64,000 nucleotides of DNA from contig JAKOON010000007.1 of assembly GCA_022577435.1 (NCBI GenBank), forward strand, positions 617,501 to 681,500. The letters are read 5' to 3'. Below, one piece after another: positions 1 through 12,349 of the stretch; positions within the stretch are counted from its first letter, which is position 1; every line of letters begins with the position of its first letter. The position numbers were made by a program, and so were the translations under genes. A model generated the notes under the pieces. The model did no database searches. It was not told where the DNA came from and saw only the letters and a list, made by a program, of their open reading frames with translations. The stretch comes from Embiotoca jacksoni. Taxonomy: Eukaryota; Chordata; Actinopteri; Embiotocidae.

Positions 1-680
1 GACGTTATAGCGCGAATGGCGGCCAACATTTCCTCAGACAGAAAGAGCGAGAGAGAACGAGAGAGAGAGAGAGAGGTCGCGTAGAGGTTAGACCCCGATG
101 GCTGCCAAAGTGCACACTAGTTGCAGGATCCTAATTACCTGACACTGCGAGCATCAGCGAGCCGGAAGGAGAATCTTTGTGAGAATAAAGTGATTTGAGA
201 AGAGCAGCGAAAAAAACAAAAAACCCCGCAAAATGGGCCCGCAATCCGCGCGGTGGTTGGTTTCGCCGTGTTCGGACGCGTCGGGGCGCCGATGTTTTTT
301 GCACCGCAGCGTGGCGAACATTTACTGAAGGGATTTCGGGGGTCAGTTTTGTCTGGGACCAGCCAGCTGATTAGCACAACTTTCCTCATACAAGATACAC
401 CTCACCGTGTTTCCGCCTCTTCCGCGTGTTTTCATGAGCGTTAATTGTTCTGTGACTATAAGCCAGAGTGTTGACTGTGCCCTCAAGAGAGGACTCGGCT
501 TGGAGGCTGTTCAAAACTATCTGAAAGTGTTCAATTAACTCTGATGAGGATGGAATCACAGAAATGCCGGCGCAGTAATGAGAGTTAACATCGACAGCGT
601 CGCGGTTGTCGTGTTTTTATGTCAGCAGTGTCGACTTTAGCGTTCACGGGACCGATCGCCGTGTCGTGTCGGTATAACCA
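1..680. promoter_or_regulatory. CpG-rich edge region, possible promoter or 5' exon of a neighbour
   Basis: CpG is frequent at 225-330 and 565-670, with a GA repeat at about 43-76, in contrast to the AT-rich DNA after 700. No start codon, splice site or known protein could be fixed, on either strand. It may be a CpG island whose gene lies mostly outside the window. Confidence 0.3.
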
Positions 681-779
681 ATCACAAAAGAGAAACCGGA
701 CTGTTTTCATGTAATCACTCCAGCAATGTCAGCAGCTGCTTCGGTTTTAGTCCGGAAAGTTTGGCATCAAAATAGTGTT

Positions 780-1050
780 CACTGACCAACATCCATACTA
801 ACGGGAAAAGATTTAGTACGTAGTATGTTAAACGTAGTATGCCAAAAGTACTAGGATGTCCTACTGCATCCGGCCGTATTTGGCAGTCTGCGTAGTCGTT
901 CCAAATCGCATCTTTTATTTTATGCTTCACATGTCACATCTCGACAGATGTGACCAAGAGGGTCAAAGTTCAAGGTGCTTTTTGATGATGAACTGGTATG
1001 TCCTAATTGTACGCATACTAAATGTAACAGTACATACTTTGTAAAGGTAG
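780..1050 (+). repeat. TAGTATG-type MITE remnant, copy 1
   Basis: Repeated tagtatg / agtactaggatgtc words and a gggtcaaagttcaagg core shared with 25296-25460, and in inverted and decayed form with 53990-54280. This kind of 'TAGTATG' sequence is common in teleost DNA-transposon derivatives. Ends are approximate. Confidence 0.6.
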
Positions 1051-1089
1051 CTGCAGTACGTACTAAAAGTAAAAATAAATAATATGCGA

Positions 1090-1877
1090 TCCGGAACGCA
1101 AGGGGGAGGATGGTGTCTTCACTACTTTAACTGTAAACCTCATGTGCTCAGAACCAAACACCTTCTCGTGTCTGACTAACTAACAATAAAAAAAAAAAAG
1201 GAACAAATCAAGAAGCATTAGTTTCATGGTTTCCTGCATTTTCCTGTTTGCGTGAATCATACAAACTACTTTGTTTTTGAGACTTACTGCAGCATTGAAA
1301 CAGACAATACAAGCACAAATAGAAACGTCTAACAACGAGCGAAGGCAATCAGTGAACTAAAACCTGCATTTCCAATATTTCACTTGGTCATTAAAACATC
1401 TGGATTCTGCTTTTGAAGAACGAAACAGCTGTGGCTTCCCAGTGAAACTCGCCTGTGGCACATTTTAACGAAGAAAAATTGCTGCATCTTTCACATCTTA
1501 CTCAAGCTTAAGAGTCACATATGTATTCGCTCCACATCTGTATCCAAAATACCGTCCCCTAAAGTAACATCCGTGTCTACGTTGGCTCAACAGTTCGTTT
1601 TGTGCACCATATTTCGGTCAATCGTCATGTGTTCTGCTGTCATGGGTCAATAAACATCTGCACAACGCGGGGGTAATCAATAATCATGTGGATAATATGT
1701 CGGTTTATCGATAGACGTGTGCGCCACAATCTTTTACCAACGTGAGTTTTCTGTGGAGGGCGAGGCTGATGGGAGACCAAACTTGATGTTCAGGAGAGAA
1801 AGAAAGAAAAATAGCTGGCTGTGTGCTGCTACCATCCCCCATCTCGTAGGCATGGCAGCAGCCTCGCACACATGCGC

Positions 1878-1880
<3 letters not shown>
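1090..1880. other. Intergenic, nothing recognised
   Basis: AT-rich DNA with one 12 bp A run. No open frame with coding character and no recognised repeat. Confidence 0.6.
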
Positions 1881-1928
<48 letters not shown>

Positions 1929-1966
1929 TACACATGCATAGAAAAAGCACACATACATAAACGCGC

Positions 1967-2039
<73 letters not shown>

Positions 2040-2045
2040 CACACA
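1881..2045. repeat. Two (CA)n tracts split by a short spacer
   Basis: Perfect CA tract 1881-1926, a 47 bp spacer with CA-rich words, then an interrupted CA/CG tract 1973-2045. The long Cys/Val and His/Thr open frames here are translation of the repeat. Confidence 0.97.
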
Positions 2046-2239
2046 GCCCATCTCTCTCTGCTACCTGATGTGAGGCAGAGAGAATATTCCAGAAAACCAA
2101 ACACAATGAATGTTCCTCCGCTATTCACACAAAACAGAAAAATCACACAGCAACAGTCCTAATTCACATTAAATCCGCACATGTATTTAAAGCTGCTCTA
2201 TTTAATCTCATGGATGAATTTTTAAACTGTTGGAGAATG

Positions 2240-2271
<32 letters not shown>
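2240..2271. repeat. Poly(A) tract, 32 bp
   Basis: Uninterrupted A run with no target duplication or upstream retroposed sequence that I can recognise. Confidence 0.97.
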
Positions 2272-2274
<3 letters not shown>

Positions 2275-2275
<1 letters not shown>

Positions 2276-3095
2276 GCAGAGGAGAAAAAAGTTTACGGTA
2301 CAGGCTCCGGTGCTGTTTAAAGAGTCTGTGTTTGAAGGCAGACAGCAGCCGTGGTGATTCTGCAGTCGTCCTGCTGCCCTCGCTGCACCTTCATAATACA
2401 ACACTCACAGCGGGGCTTGATTCATTTTACCTCAACAAGGTTATTCCTTGGAAATGATGAGGATTTTCTTTTCTTTCCCATAGATCTTTTAAGCGTTTAA
2501 ATACTAATTTAGACAGATTTAGCTCCTGCCAATGGCATAGTGAGATTATAATGAAGGGTTGTGATGGAGGTAGAGTAAGGACCTGCTTTGTTTCCGCTAC
2601 TGTGTTTTAGGTGTGGCCAGGTCTACTACTGGAACTGGACTGTTCTTTAAGTAATAATACATGAGATTTTAACTTTTTTAACTTGCTATTTAATCATGCT
2701 TTATGTTTAGATGTATTGTTCCATGCGTTGTGCGTGACGTTTTAACTGTTGTGCTTGCACTGCTGGTTTCCCTTTTAAAAAACATATACTTAAATGCAGT
2801 GAAAGGTTCAATCTGGTTTCTAACAAAAGGAAAGTCTCACCAGCAAAAGTTAAACTACAGAATTACTGCATGTAAAACACAAGCGAGACAGAGTTCTTTA
2901 TCCGAGTCAATAATTTTTGCACCGACAGAAGTAAAACAGGTGAGATGAGTGCAAAAACTAAATTCCAACTTTTAAATCGTGCACGTGAACAAACTTTGAA
3001 TTTATGTGGTCTAAACTATACAAATTGGACCTTTAAAAATGGTTCTTGTTAGTGACACAAACTCCTACAACTAATACCCCAGCTACTATGAATAT
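2275..3095. other. Intergenic, nothing recognised
   Basis: No coding character, no recognised repeat or site. Confidence 0.55.
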
Positions 3096-3099
3096 TAGT

Positions 3100-3200
3100 C
3101 AACCCAGGGTCATGGCAAAGTGCGAAGTAGAAACGTGTAACTGTCACGCCGAGACAGGCCAAAGTGTGTATATTTCACGCTTTGGCGTGATACTGGGTTG
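3100..3200. repeat. Short palindromic MITE (CAACCCAG termini)
   Basis: Terminal inverted repeat: left caacccagggtcatggcaaa, right ending tttggcgtgatactgggttg; about 18 of 22 positions pair. Internal sequence has cacgc...gcgtga words. Related to longer elements at 4045-4460, 17859-18161 and 37023-37248. Confidence 0.75.
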
Positions 3201-3286
3201 GTATTAACAGTTGTACTCCTAATAAAAGATCCACTGACTGCTGTTGGTTCTTCTACTTTTACTGTAGTAATACTCTAAAAAAATGT

Positions 3287-3345
3287 CCCCTCGGGGATTA
3301 ATAAAGTATATACATACCTACCTACCTACCTTAATTACTCCTGCC
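3287..3345 (+). repeat. Retroelement-like 3' tail with (TACC)n
   Basis: CCCCTCGGGGATTAATAAAG followed by tacc repeats. The same core recurs at 43740-43761. A small stem (CCCC-T-CGGGG type) plus AATAAA and a short tandem tail is the usual look of a non-LTR retroelement 3' end; the body upstream is not recognisable. Confidence 0.5.
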
Positions 3346-4044
3346 ACTGCTATTGCTGCTCATAAAAGCTACACTAGTTTGTCATACAATTACAATTACG
3401 GTGTATTTGTATTGCTGCAACCTCTTACTGCTATTGGAACTAGAAAAGTCTGAGTTCAGCTCTGCTGCAGAGTAACTTGGTAGATGTGCACATTATAGTG
3501 CACAGTTTTCTGAGTCTGTGTGTTTCCTCCAGCTGCTTCAGATTCCTCACACAGTCTGAAAGCATGCAGATCAGGTGACCTCTACCTCAGAAAGGGCTTT
3601 AAATTGGTCAGCAGTATGGTGCAGGTACACTGGACCATAAATATGCACAGTATGTCACATATGTTGTGGTGAACTACATTATTTTATTTCACTGCATCAA
3701 AATGACCTGATAAAACACGATATATATGCATAGCATTGTATATGAGATGGGAAGTAGATTTTCACTGCATTCATTTCAAAAGGAAAATGTTGTTCTTTTA
3801 CTCCACTATACTCATTTTAAAGCAACATTTTGCAGATTAAGACTTATTTATTTATTTACAGTAAAATGTGATGCTTTGCTTCAGATTAAACTGCCCAACT
3901 GTACTTACAGAAGATAATACTGGTTCCATATTAACCAAAAATAACAAGACATTGCTGCTGAATAAAGAAGCTTTTGATAAAACTGTTTGATCTCTTTTTG
4001 TATACAATAGAACTGTTATTTGTGCACGTGAAATGACTTATTTG

Positions 4045-4460
4045 AACTCAAACCATGATCTAGTCCAATCCCTAACCAAGCAGCTTTTGTTCCTAACCCA
4101 AACACAACTTACTTTTCACACCTAAGAGGGGCAAAACACAATGCTGCAAGCGTTTGAATCCGGGAGGTGATGCCTTTTTGTTTTTAAGGGGGGGGGGGTG
4201 TGGTTTCCTAATTGTTTTTGTAAAAATCTTCCTGTAAATCACATGGCTCAAAGCATGCAGTAGTTTAATTTTCGTCTACTCCGGGAAAACGTAACTTTCA
4301 CGCCTAGACAAGCCAAAGCGTGCCTATTTCACGGTTTCGCTGTAGTGGACGGGCTTGTCAATTTCACGCTTTGCCACGGTACCGGGTTGGACGCTGTCAT
4401 GGTAACGCCTACTGGACCGATGGGTGTATTAAACGCTTTGGTGTGATATCCGGTTGGATA
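4045..4460. repeat. CACGCTTTGG-type dispersed repeat, long copy
   Basis: Begins with an aaccatgatcta...cctaaccaag block and a gaatccgggaggtg block, then repeated tttcacgctttg...accgggttgg units. Same order of blocks as the 37 kb copy. No coding capacity. Confidence 0.7.
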
Positions 4461-4763
4461 CTGATACTTTCTACTACATGTGTGCATGTATATAATGTAC
4501 GGTATATAAAGTTTGTTCTCTGGAAGGTTAAACAACACGTGAAATGTCAGAGTAAACTGCAGAGGTTACTCCTGACAAGGTTTTGTCCTCATCAGCTTTT
4601 GTTGGAAGTGGCAAGTCCACTGTGGTTTACAGTCATTATCCTCCAGACTTTAACAGCCAACTGGACACACACATCACAGTTCACTGCTTAATTTATCCCT
4701 GGTGTTTACCTTGCCAGGCTCAGCCACTGTCCCTGTATCATCTGCAGTTGCCCACAATGCTTC

Positions 4764-4786
4764 TTCTTTTTTTTTTTTTTTTTTTC
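4764..4786. repeat. Poly(T) tract
   Basis: About 21 T, followed by CCCCGGG. Confidence 0.9.
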
Positions 4787-5426
4787 CCCGGGCTTTGTGT
4801 AATCGGCATCATCCCAAAGACGATCAATAGTGCTTCAAAATTACAACGCCGGACTGGGCACCATCTCCAGCCCTGCTGATTATTGGACTTTGCATAGTGT
4901 TGAGTCGGTTTGCTGGGCTGTGGTCTCACCAGCAGCCAGGTATAACATGGGAACGGATATCTGTTTGAATAAAAGCCCAAAGCTTCTGGCAACTTCAGTC
5001 TGAATCAATGCTCAGGCCAGGACACCAGATAAATCCGTTTTCCCCCCCTCAAAAAGGACCCCATCTGTCTTGTTTCTCAGGTCTTCCCGACTTCGATCAC
5101 TATATTTTACCCCCAAAACAGAAATCAGCTACATAAAATGTGGAGCACTTGGGAGTTTTGTCTTTCTTTTTTTTTTTTCAAGAGTGTGGGAGGCAAGAAG
5201 TGGTTGCGGGGAAGAGGGTGAGGATGGGTGTTCCCTAATGAGCTTTATAGAACGGGCATACAGCCACGTTACAACGAGAGGAAACAGACCTCCCACCAAA
5301 TATGAATACCAGAAAGATGCAAATGCACTCAACGGCGAATTTATTATGCTGAATATGTTCAGAAACAAAAGGCTGTGGAAAACAGAGAGTGAAAGTGAAC
5401 TGCTCCCCTCCGCTCCTCGCTGCCTG

Positions 5427-5616
5427 AAAAAAAAAAAAAAAAAAAAAAAACGAGACAGGGAGGAGAAGGAGAGGATGGGAGAGAGAGAGAGAGGGAGATG
5501 GAGATGGAGAGGGAGGGGTATGAAAAAAAAAAAAGAGGCAGCCAGAGAGAGAGAGAGAAAGCGAGAGAGGAAAAATCCTGGGCCCTGTTTCTTCAATTTT
5601 TTTTTTTTTTTTTTTT
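5427..5616. repeat. Polypurine block flanked by poly(A) and poly(T)
   Basis: 24 A at 5427-5450, then about 120 bases almost entirely purine (GA, GGA and GAGA words), a second A run at about 5523-5534, more GA repeat, then 20 T at 5597-5616. Long open frames here encode only Lys/Arg/Glu or Phe/Ser/Leu low-complexity strings and are not genes. Confidence 0.9.
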
Positions 5617-5629
5617 AAGCAATGGCATC

Positions 5630-5775
5630 CTGTGTTCTTGGATGTTTCGTTGCCATGGCAACTGTAACTTGGTGACCTCGTTATTTCTGCCTAATCCCGC
5701 TCTGAAATTATGGTTGCTCCACCCTTTTGCCTGGCTGCCCTGATAACATAATCATTGCAAATGAGGCAGGGGAAT
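5630..5775. promoter_or_regulatory. Unique block with a perfect RFX X-box
   Basis: Non-repetitive, mixed-composition sequence between two low-complexity tracts. It contains the palindromic X-box GTTGCCATGGCAAC at 5649-5662, then gataacataatcattgcaaat. RFX factors bind this consensus; enhancer function is inferred only. Confidence 0.3.
5649..5662. promoter_or_regulatory. Palindromic RFX X-box
   Basis: GTTGCCATGGCAAC matches the full RFX dimer consensus on both half-sites. Confidence 0.5.
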
Positions 5776-5787
5776 GGAGAAGAAGAA

Positions 5788-5819
<32 letters not shown>

Positions 5820-5835
5820 TGAAGAAGATGGAGAA
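5776..5835. repeat. (GAA)n microsatellite
   Basis: About a dozen GAA units, then GAA/GAT interruptions. Confidence 0.95.
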
Positions 5836-5879
5836 GCAGAAAAAAAACAAACATTTGGCACAGCTTTTTTTAAAATATT

Positions 5880-8800
5880 TTTCTTTTAACCAGATCTGCC
5901 TGTAATATATCACATACATTTACTTGTATACATTTCCCGCTACTCTCTGTGTTCTGCATTCCTCTCGCAACATCTGATGATGAGGCTGAGTAATTAAAAT
6001 ATGCACTCAGCAATAATCGGTGCGGTGAGTGGTTGATAAACTGTATTGATTTCAGATCAGTCATGACTTTATTACTGTGGAAACTGTGCCAAGCCAACAA
6101 TGAGGCTGCCACGCGCAAAGTTTGGGGACTGTAAATGAAGACCAGACAAAACTAAATCTACTGTACTACACACACCTACACACGCAGATAAATACACACG
6201 GCAGCACATAAACACCTGAATTATTGATTTCAGTGTTTGATTAGATTTACTTATTGGATGGGGCAGAAGAGGCACTCTGAAAAATTGATGGATTTTTTTT
6301 TTTTTTTTTAGATAAACATGCAAACTAATAAGAAATCCTCAGTCATGCCTATTCAATAATTCACCAAATTTACATATTATTATTGGCATATCTCATTACT
6401 CCGGACCAAGACGCACTTATATATTCCAAAATTGTATTAGTTGGGTATTCCGTTGCATAAATTAACATGAATAATGAAGGACAAGAGACCCTTTAAAGTC
6501 GTGATTCAAAGAAATCCCTCATTTAGGAAGATAAGATAAAAATGTCTTTGTGTGGTCAAATAGGCCACAGAGTCCTTTAACTGCTGAATTGTTTACATGT
6601 ACTGAAGCTGTGACTAAGAATATACTCAATACACACAGTTTAACATGTTTTATGTTTAAGCTAGTCTTCATAGTATTACCTGAATACATGAAAATGTTTT
6701 GTTTTATTGTATCTATTCTGGGTTTTTGTTTTATTAAAAACAAATTTTTATTTAAGAATGAAATTGTGAACTTATAATTAATTAATTATTATATTACTAT
6801 TACTGAATAGCTTTCTTTTGAGTTATATTTATGTTGTTTTTTTAAGACAAATCTACAAAAAGCTGAAATCATATTACTTTTAAAGTTACCTCAATACACA
6901 TCTTTACATTTGAAAAATCTTATTTAAGACATGTTATGATAATAATTTCCCAGATATTATTAAGCTATTGATATTTTGTTGAAGTATATCACCGATAGAA
7001 AGCTTCATTTTAATCGTCATAGTCAAAACTTTCAACATCAGTTCAATAATTAAATTCTGAAACATCAAAACAATAGTTATTCTACAGATATGCTACAATT
7101 TTAATTTGACGCAATCCAAACAGACATCAGTGATCTACACCAGTACATTGGGTGATATCAGCCAGTTGTGTATTAATCTACAGCTGGAGATAGTCCCTAA
7201 AAATGCAATGTTTACTCCAAGTGAAAGCTACCTTTTCCCAGCTAATTTAGTCCTTTTCAACAAATCAATAATTCTCCTGGAGTTTGTTTACAATAAGAGA
7301 TATCATCAATAATATCACACATGTCCCTTAAGATAGCCCAAAATCCATTAAAAAAAAAAATCTAATTTACTAGCATAGGTCTCAAACTGTGTGCTATTAA
7401 GTCATTTATGTAATAATATATGATCTTTCTAGTCAGAGCATTTTTCAAGATATCCAGATTAGATTTTAACTGGTCAGACTTTGTAATTTTAAGGTAGACC
7501 TGCTTGTTATTACGTTATAAATAATACAACTCAGGCACAATAGCACATTTCACAGGTTTAGATACAATAGATTTCAGATTATCTGTAAATTCTAGAAAAC
7601 TACATTTAACGTTCAGTCCCTTCCCTCAAGTTTTGACAGATCATAATTTCAATTGAAAAAAAAAAAAAAAAAAATCCTAATTTATGAACATTTAATGTTA
7701 AATAAGTGAATTTGTTTTAGTCATTTTAGAAACATCAATACAAAAGTTATGGGTAACTTTGAAGGGGATTTTCTCTTGAAGGGATTTCAATTTAGAGATA
7801 TCGCCAACAGTTTCTTCAACTTTTGAATTGCATTTGTAAGCAGGTTGGCAGTGAAAATAATTCTCCTCTGTGTATGCAGATAATAAAAGACAACTTGCAT
7901 AACAATGAAAATTATTATTTATGAGGTGTAGCCCTCATTCATTAAAACTGTCAATTATTTTTTTTTTCCTTCAGTGTTTTTTCAGTGACATCTATGGCCA
8001 TTGTTGCAGTGGAAAAACAACAATCATGTCTATCTTTTCAGGGCCGGACGGAGTCCGTTGCAAGCAGCTTGCATCACAGTCAGGTCACACACCACTGATT
8101 TGTTTTTGTCAAAACTGCGGGTCAAATATATGAAAATGACATTTTAACAAAATATTACATATCTCTTCTCTTTGTTTACAAATGGTCAAATGAAAATAAT
8201 TCGGATGTCATTGTGGAGCTGATAGTTTTTAATTAAAGTTGTCAGATTTTAATTTTCTGATGTGCTGTCATGGTTACACATAACCACGTCTCTAAATGCA
8301 TTTGCACTCGTATCTTCCAATAAATCCAACCGTAGCAACCGCAAGTTTTAAAGCTTTAAAGCGAAGTTCTATATAGATGTCATCGACGCGACTGACTTAT
8401 ATCTTCACAGGAGTTTTGACTTGTTTGTTTGGCGTACAGAAAAACAGGGAATTCATTAACCTCGGAAGGTTAATTAAAACGAATCTGCTTGCCTGCTTTG
8501 ACTGAATGGCCTACGCAATTGTTGAACTGACATTAGACTCACAGGTAATGTTCAAAATAGTTAACAAGCGGAACGTCCACTTTGCAGTGCAACTTCATTG
8601 GATCTGACCTGTATTAGAACAAGTTTTAATTAAAGCAGCTACAACTGGAGTGAAGCTGGGTTTGTCAAAAAACATACGTCAACATCACATCATACTTAAA
8701 ATATAGTCTCTGATGATATTAAAAGTGAGAATGTATTTTTTTTTTTTTGGAACAAGCTAAACAAGGTTAATTATTTTGTTACAAAACTTTGCCACCTTTT

Positions 8801-9480
8801 TGCCTGGGACGTGTTCTTTTTATCCCCGATATCCATTTATATATTGCGTATGCTGCCATCAAGTGCATTTAAAATCCATTTTACGGGGCTTTTATTTTTA
8901 AATGAATCAGATCACACATCAAAATGTCAGAGACGGCGTTTTCAACCAACTCATCAAAATAACGTTTGCTAAACTGGCTGGCTAGCAATAGCTGCCAGAG
9001 ACGGAAAGCCTTTTGTTTTAAAATGTACTTATTAAAAAGTTTACAGCAAGGTATCTGCATGTTTCGGTATGTTACTTTTATGACTGTTTAAGATCTTTTT
9101 TAAGACTATTTTGATGACATTTACAACCTTTATTATACGGCAAAAAAAAAAAAAAAAAAAAAAAAAAAGCAAATTCTTTACCGTCAAAAGTTTTATTAAT
9201 GACAAATTTCTTTGTTCTCCGTAATGTTAAATATAAAAATGTCCCATGTTTATTGCAGTGTATTCATTTGATGGATGAATACATTACTCCATTTTATTGC
9301 TATTTTATAACAGTTTTAAAACACACACAAAAAAACAAAACAAAACATAACTCTAATTTCTTGTTTCTGTAGTATTTCTAACACCCATTAAAAGATACAC
9401 GGACTTCACAGTCATTTTTAAGAACTAAGGACTTAATTTTGCCATAATTAATTTAACTTGTAAAGGACACCCTTTACCAT
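5880..9480. other. AT-rich intergenic DNA
   Basis: Strongly AT-rich. Contains poly(A) tracts near 7656 and at 9142-9168 (27 bp) and a poly(T) near 6292. No open frame with coding character, no recognised repeat family. Many open frames arise only from the base composition. Confidence 0.6.
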
Positions 9481-9859
9481 CATTGTAAACAAGGACAGAA
9501 AATCTGGTGGGCGGGGCTTCGACACACAGTTGAGTATTAAAAAGATAAATTGAAAATCTTTCATCGGAGTCACTAAAACAGAGATATCTCAAATCTGAGT
9601 TACGCCTAGCGCCCTATAATGTTCCTCATTCCATTATTTATTTAATTACTTGAAAATGTCAAGGTTCCACGCTGCAGATGTAATTATTTTGTCAACAAAT
9701 GTCTCACATTAGCCGTCACCTCTTAAAAGCCACGCTCATTTGTTTGTAGATATGCTCTTTAATCATTTACGTCGGTGTTTTTAACGTGCCGGATCCCACG
9801 GTTCCAAACGAAGTCTTTTAAAGTGACAGGAAAAAGCTACATATGGGAGACTTAAGATG

Positions 9860-10600
9860 TTTCTACCCCCCCCCCCCCCTCCCTCCACCACCACCACCAC
9901 CTACCAACACCCACCTAATCCCCCCTTTTTTTTTTGTTGTTGTTGTTTTTTTGTCTGAACTTAGACCCAGGATGTAAATGAGAAACAGATGTGTAGGAGG
10001 GAGGGTGGGAGGGGAGGGAAGGGGTGGGGGTGGGGGGCACAGAGGAGACTATGTTTCCACAAAGACCTGAAGCTTAGAGGAACCAGAAAAATCCCAAACT
10101 TGGATCACTTTGGACCTGTTTCTCTGCATGTGGCGCCGTCCCGGGAAGGCAACAGAGGTGTGTGGGGGGGGGGGGGACAGAGACACTGACAGACATGACG
10201 GGCCTGTGGACAGATGTGTGTACAGTAGACAGAGAGAGAGAGAGAGAAGTGTGTACGTAATCCGCCCTGAGAGAGAGAGAGAGGACCGCCCGACTCCCAA
10301 GAGGCTTAACTTGGTCAGATCCTATTGCTCGTATGGAAAGTCAATTCGGTCACATCGTTCGTCCAGCGTTTAGTAGTACAACAACCCCCCCCCCCCCCCC
10401 CCCCCCCCACTTCTCACACACACACACACACATGCACCCCCCCCCCTCCCGCCTCACCCACACCCCCTCCCACCCCCCCACTGACCTGGATTTGACTGGC
10501 TGCTGCCTGCAGTATCCGCCCACGTCGACGGGCCTACTGGCTGTTGGATGTCGTAGCTTAAGAGGGAAATAACTCTAAACTTGCTGCATATTCTCGTACC
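9860..10600. repeat. Low-complexity cluster: poly(C), (ACC)n, G-rich, (GA)n and (CA)n
   Basis: C run near 9867-9882, (ACC)n to 9903, a G-rich stretch 9998-10040, G run near 10162-10174, GA tracts near 10230 and 10270, 24 C at 10385-10408, then (CA)n and further C runs to 10480. No gene. Confidence 0.85.
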
Positions 10601-11690
10601 GACGGGTGTTTTTCAACCTGACGACAAACTGAAATGATTAGAAGCAACGCTCACGAGCAGCATAAGCAGTGAGACTCCTGGAAGCGCCAGAGTTAGACGT
10701 GAACAGCAGGGATTGTTGCAGTATTGTAATAGTAGCAGGGGCAGTATTAGCTGAGGTACAGGTAAGTATTCATAGGGACGATGTTACGAAAAACACATAC
10801 AGTCATCTTTTCTTATTCCGGGGTCCATTTAGTAGCTGCTCCGGAGCTTTCAGTTGTATCACAAGGTCTTCATCAGCGGTCTGGGTTCGCTCAGTTACCC
10901 TGAAACTGCATTTTCTAGTTATAATTTTGATGATTCTCCATGAATGAGCAAAAAGACAGAATTTAGTTAATTATAAATATGTGCTCCGTAATGTGTTTTG
11001 GTTGGAGAAATAAATTACAGCTTTAGTAAAATAGTTTGAAAATGTCTCGAATACATTTAGTTATCCAACAAGTCTTAAATGAACTGAACTTGGTTGAAAT
11101 GACATCTTTGAATGTGTAGGTTATATATGAAAACAGTATTTCAGTGATTAGATTTCAACGTGTAGTTACGACCAGTTACTCGCAATAAAACATCACAGAT
11201 TACATCGAAGTTTACAGTCATACTTATTCCAGTCTTAACCCAGAAATCTAGACACCTTGTGGCCCCAAATTACAAAATTACTACTTACTGGTAGTTATTT
11301 GGATCATCCAAGTGGTACAAGTACTTTTGACAATGTAAGAATAAGCGATAAAAGCAGGAGTATTAGTAGTATTTGCATCAGGAAGTAAAGTATTCAGAAG
11401 TAGAATTAGCCTTCTTTAAAATGAATGAATAGCATCACCTGTCTGTTTGTCTGTCTGCTTGATAAACACAGGTTAACTCTTCACACCTGCACAAGGAATA
11501 TGTGCATGATTTAGCAGATGATGTATTCAGCACCGGTTTCAAATAAGAATCACTGCATTTTTCATTTGACATTTACAGTAGTGAACATGCCGAGAACCCA
11601 AAACTTTTCAAACACATTCGTAAATAATCTTTTAAACTTGCGTGTGTGTTAATGTCTGATAGGAACAGTTCAAACAGGAATTCACCTCTT
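10600..11690. other. Intergenic, nothing recognised
   Basis: Mixed then AT-rich DNA. No coding exon or repeat family that I can identify. Confidence 0.55.
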
Positions 11691-12260
11691 TGCAGCGGTA
11701 AACGTATCACCCGTGTCGTACACGAAGCGGGTCACGTCCTGGAGTTTCTCCGTCGATCACTAATTTGAAAACAAATGCTCCGCCTACTTCCTACGCGGGA
11801 ACGAAACGACCAGGAACTGTCAGATACGTCCGTTCCCAAGAAGTGACAGATGTGATTAGGTGGGTCATGTGAGCCTCACCCCGCCCTCGCAGCGGGGCCT
11901 AACAACGACACTATTACCTTTAATGGCAGCCTGCCGTCGTCCCCCCCCGTCTTGATGTCCCTGGTTGTCATCGCTTTAGTCCGGTTTTTAGCCCGGAGGC
12001 ATTTACATCGTATTTACATGTTGGGCATTTCTCCAGAGACACTTAAACTAAGAGCAACGAGTACAAGAAACCTCCATTACGGGATCGGCAGTGTCACGAG
12101 CGGACCGGCGACCCGAGAGCGCAGCGGGTCGCGGCGCCAGGTGCTAAAATGTGTGATAAAGAAAAGCTTGTTTGGCAACCGGATAACCGCTCAGGTAACC
12201 GGAGGCCCCGGACCCCGAAGACTCTCGGCCCTGATGGAGTGACGGTGAGGGAGGGGAAGG
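11690..12260 (+). promoter_or_regulatory. CpG-rich block, possible promoter
   Basis: CpG density rises sharply against the flanking AT-rich DNA, peaking at 12090-12145. It ends at a short ATG frame followed by a good splice donor (12149-12194). No known protein is recognised, so this is a candidate only. Confidence 0.3.
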
Positions 12261-12263
12261 TCT

Positions 12264-12271
12264 GTCTGTGT

Positions 12272-12312
<41 letters not shown>
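12264..12312. repeat. (GT)n microsatellite
   Basis: TG repeat with one A interruption near its start. Confidence 0.95.
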
Positions 12313-12313
<1 letters not shown>

Positions 12314-12349
12314 TCTGGGGGACAGATGTGTTCGGGGATCTTCAAATAG

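Noticed and set aside
135..444. Overlapping frames on both strands at the CpG-rich edge that look protein-like
   Set aside because: Neither matches a family I know, both cross the same CpG-rich DNA, and no splice signals define an exon.
1705..2162. Several 70-130 codon frames of Cys/Val or His/Thr repeats
   Set aside because: They are translations of the (CA)n tracts; the same happens at 27.5, 32.1, 51.1-51.4 and 57-58 kb.
5070..5618. 182-codon open frame
   Set aside because: The second half is poly(Lys)/Arg/Glu from the polypurine tract; there is no domain, splice context or start support.
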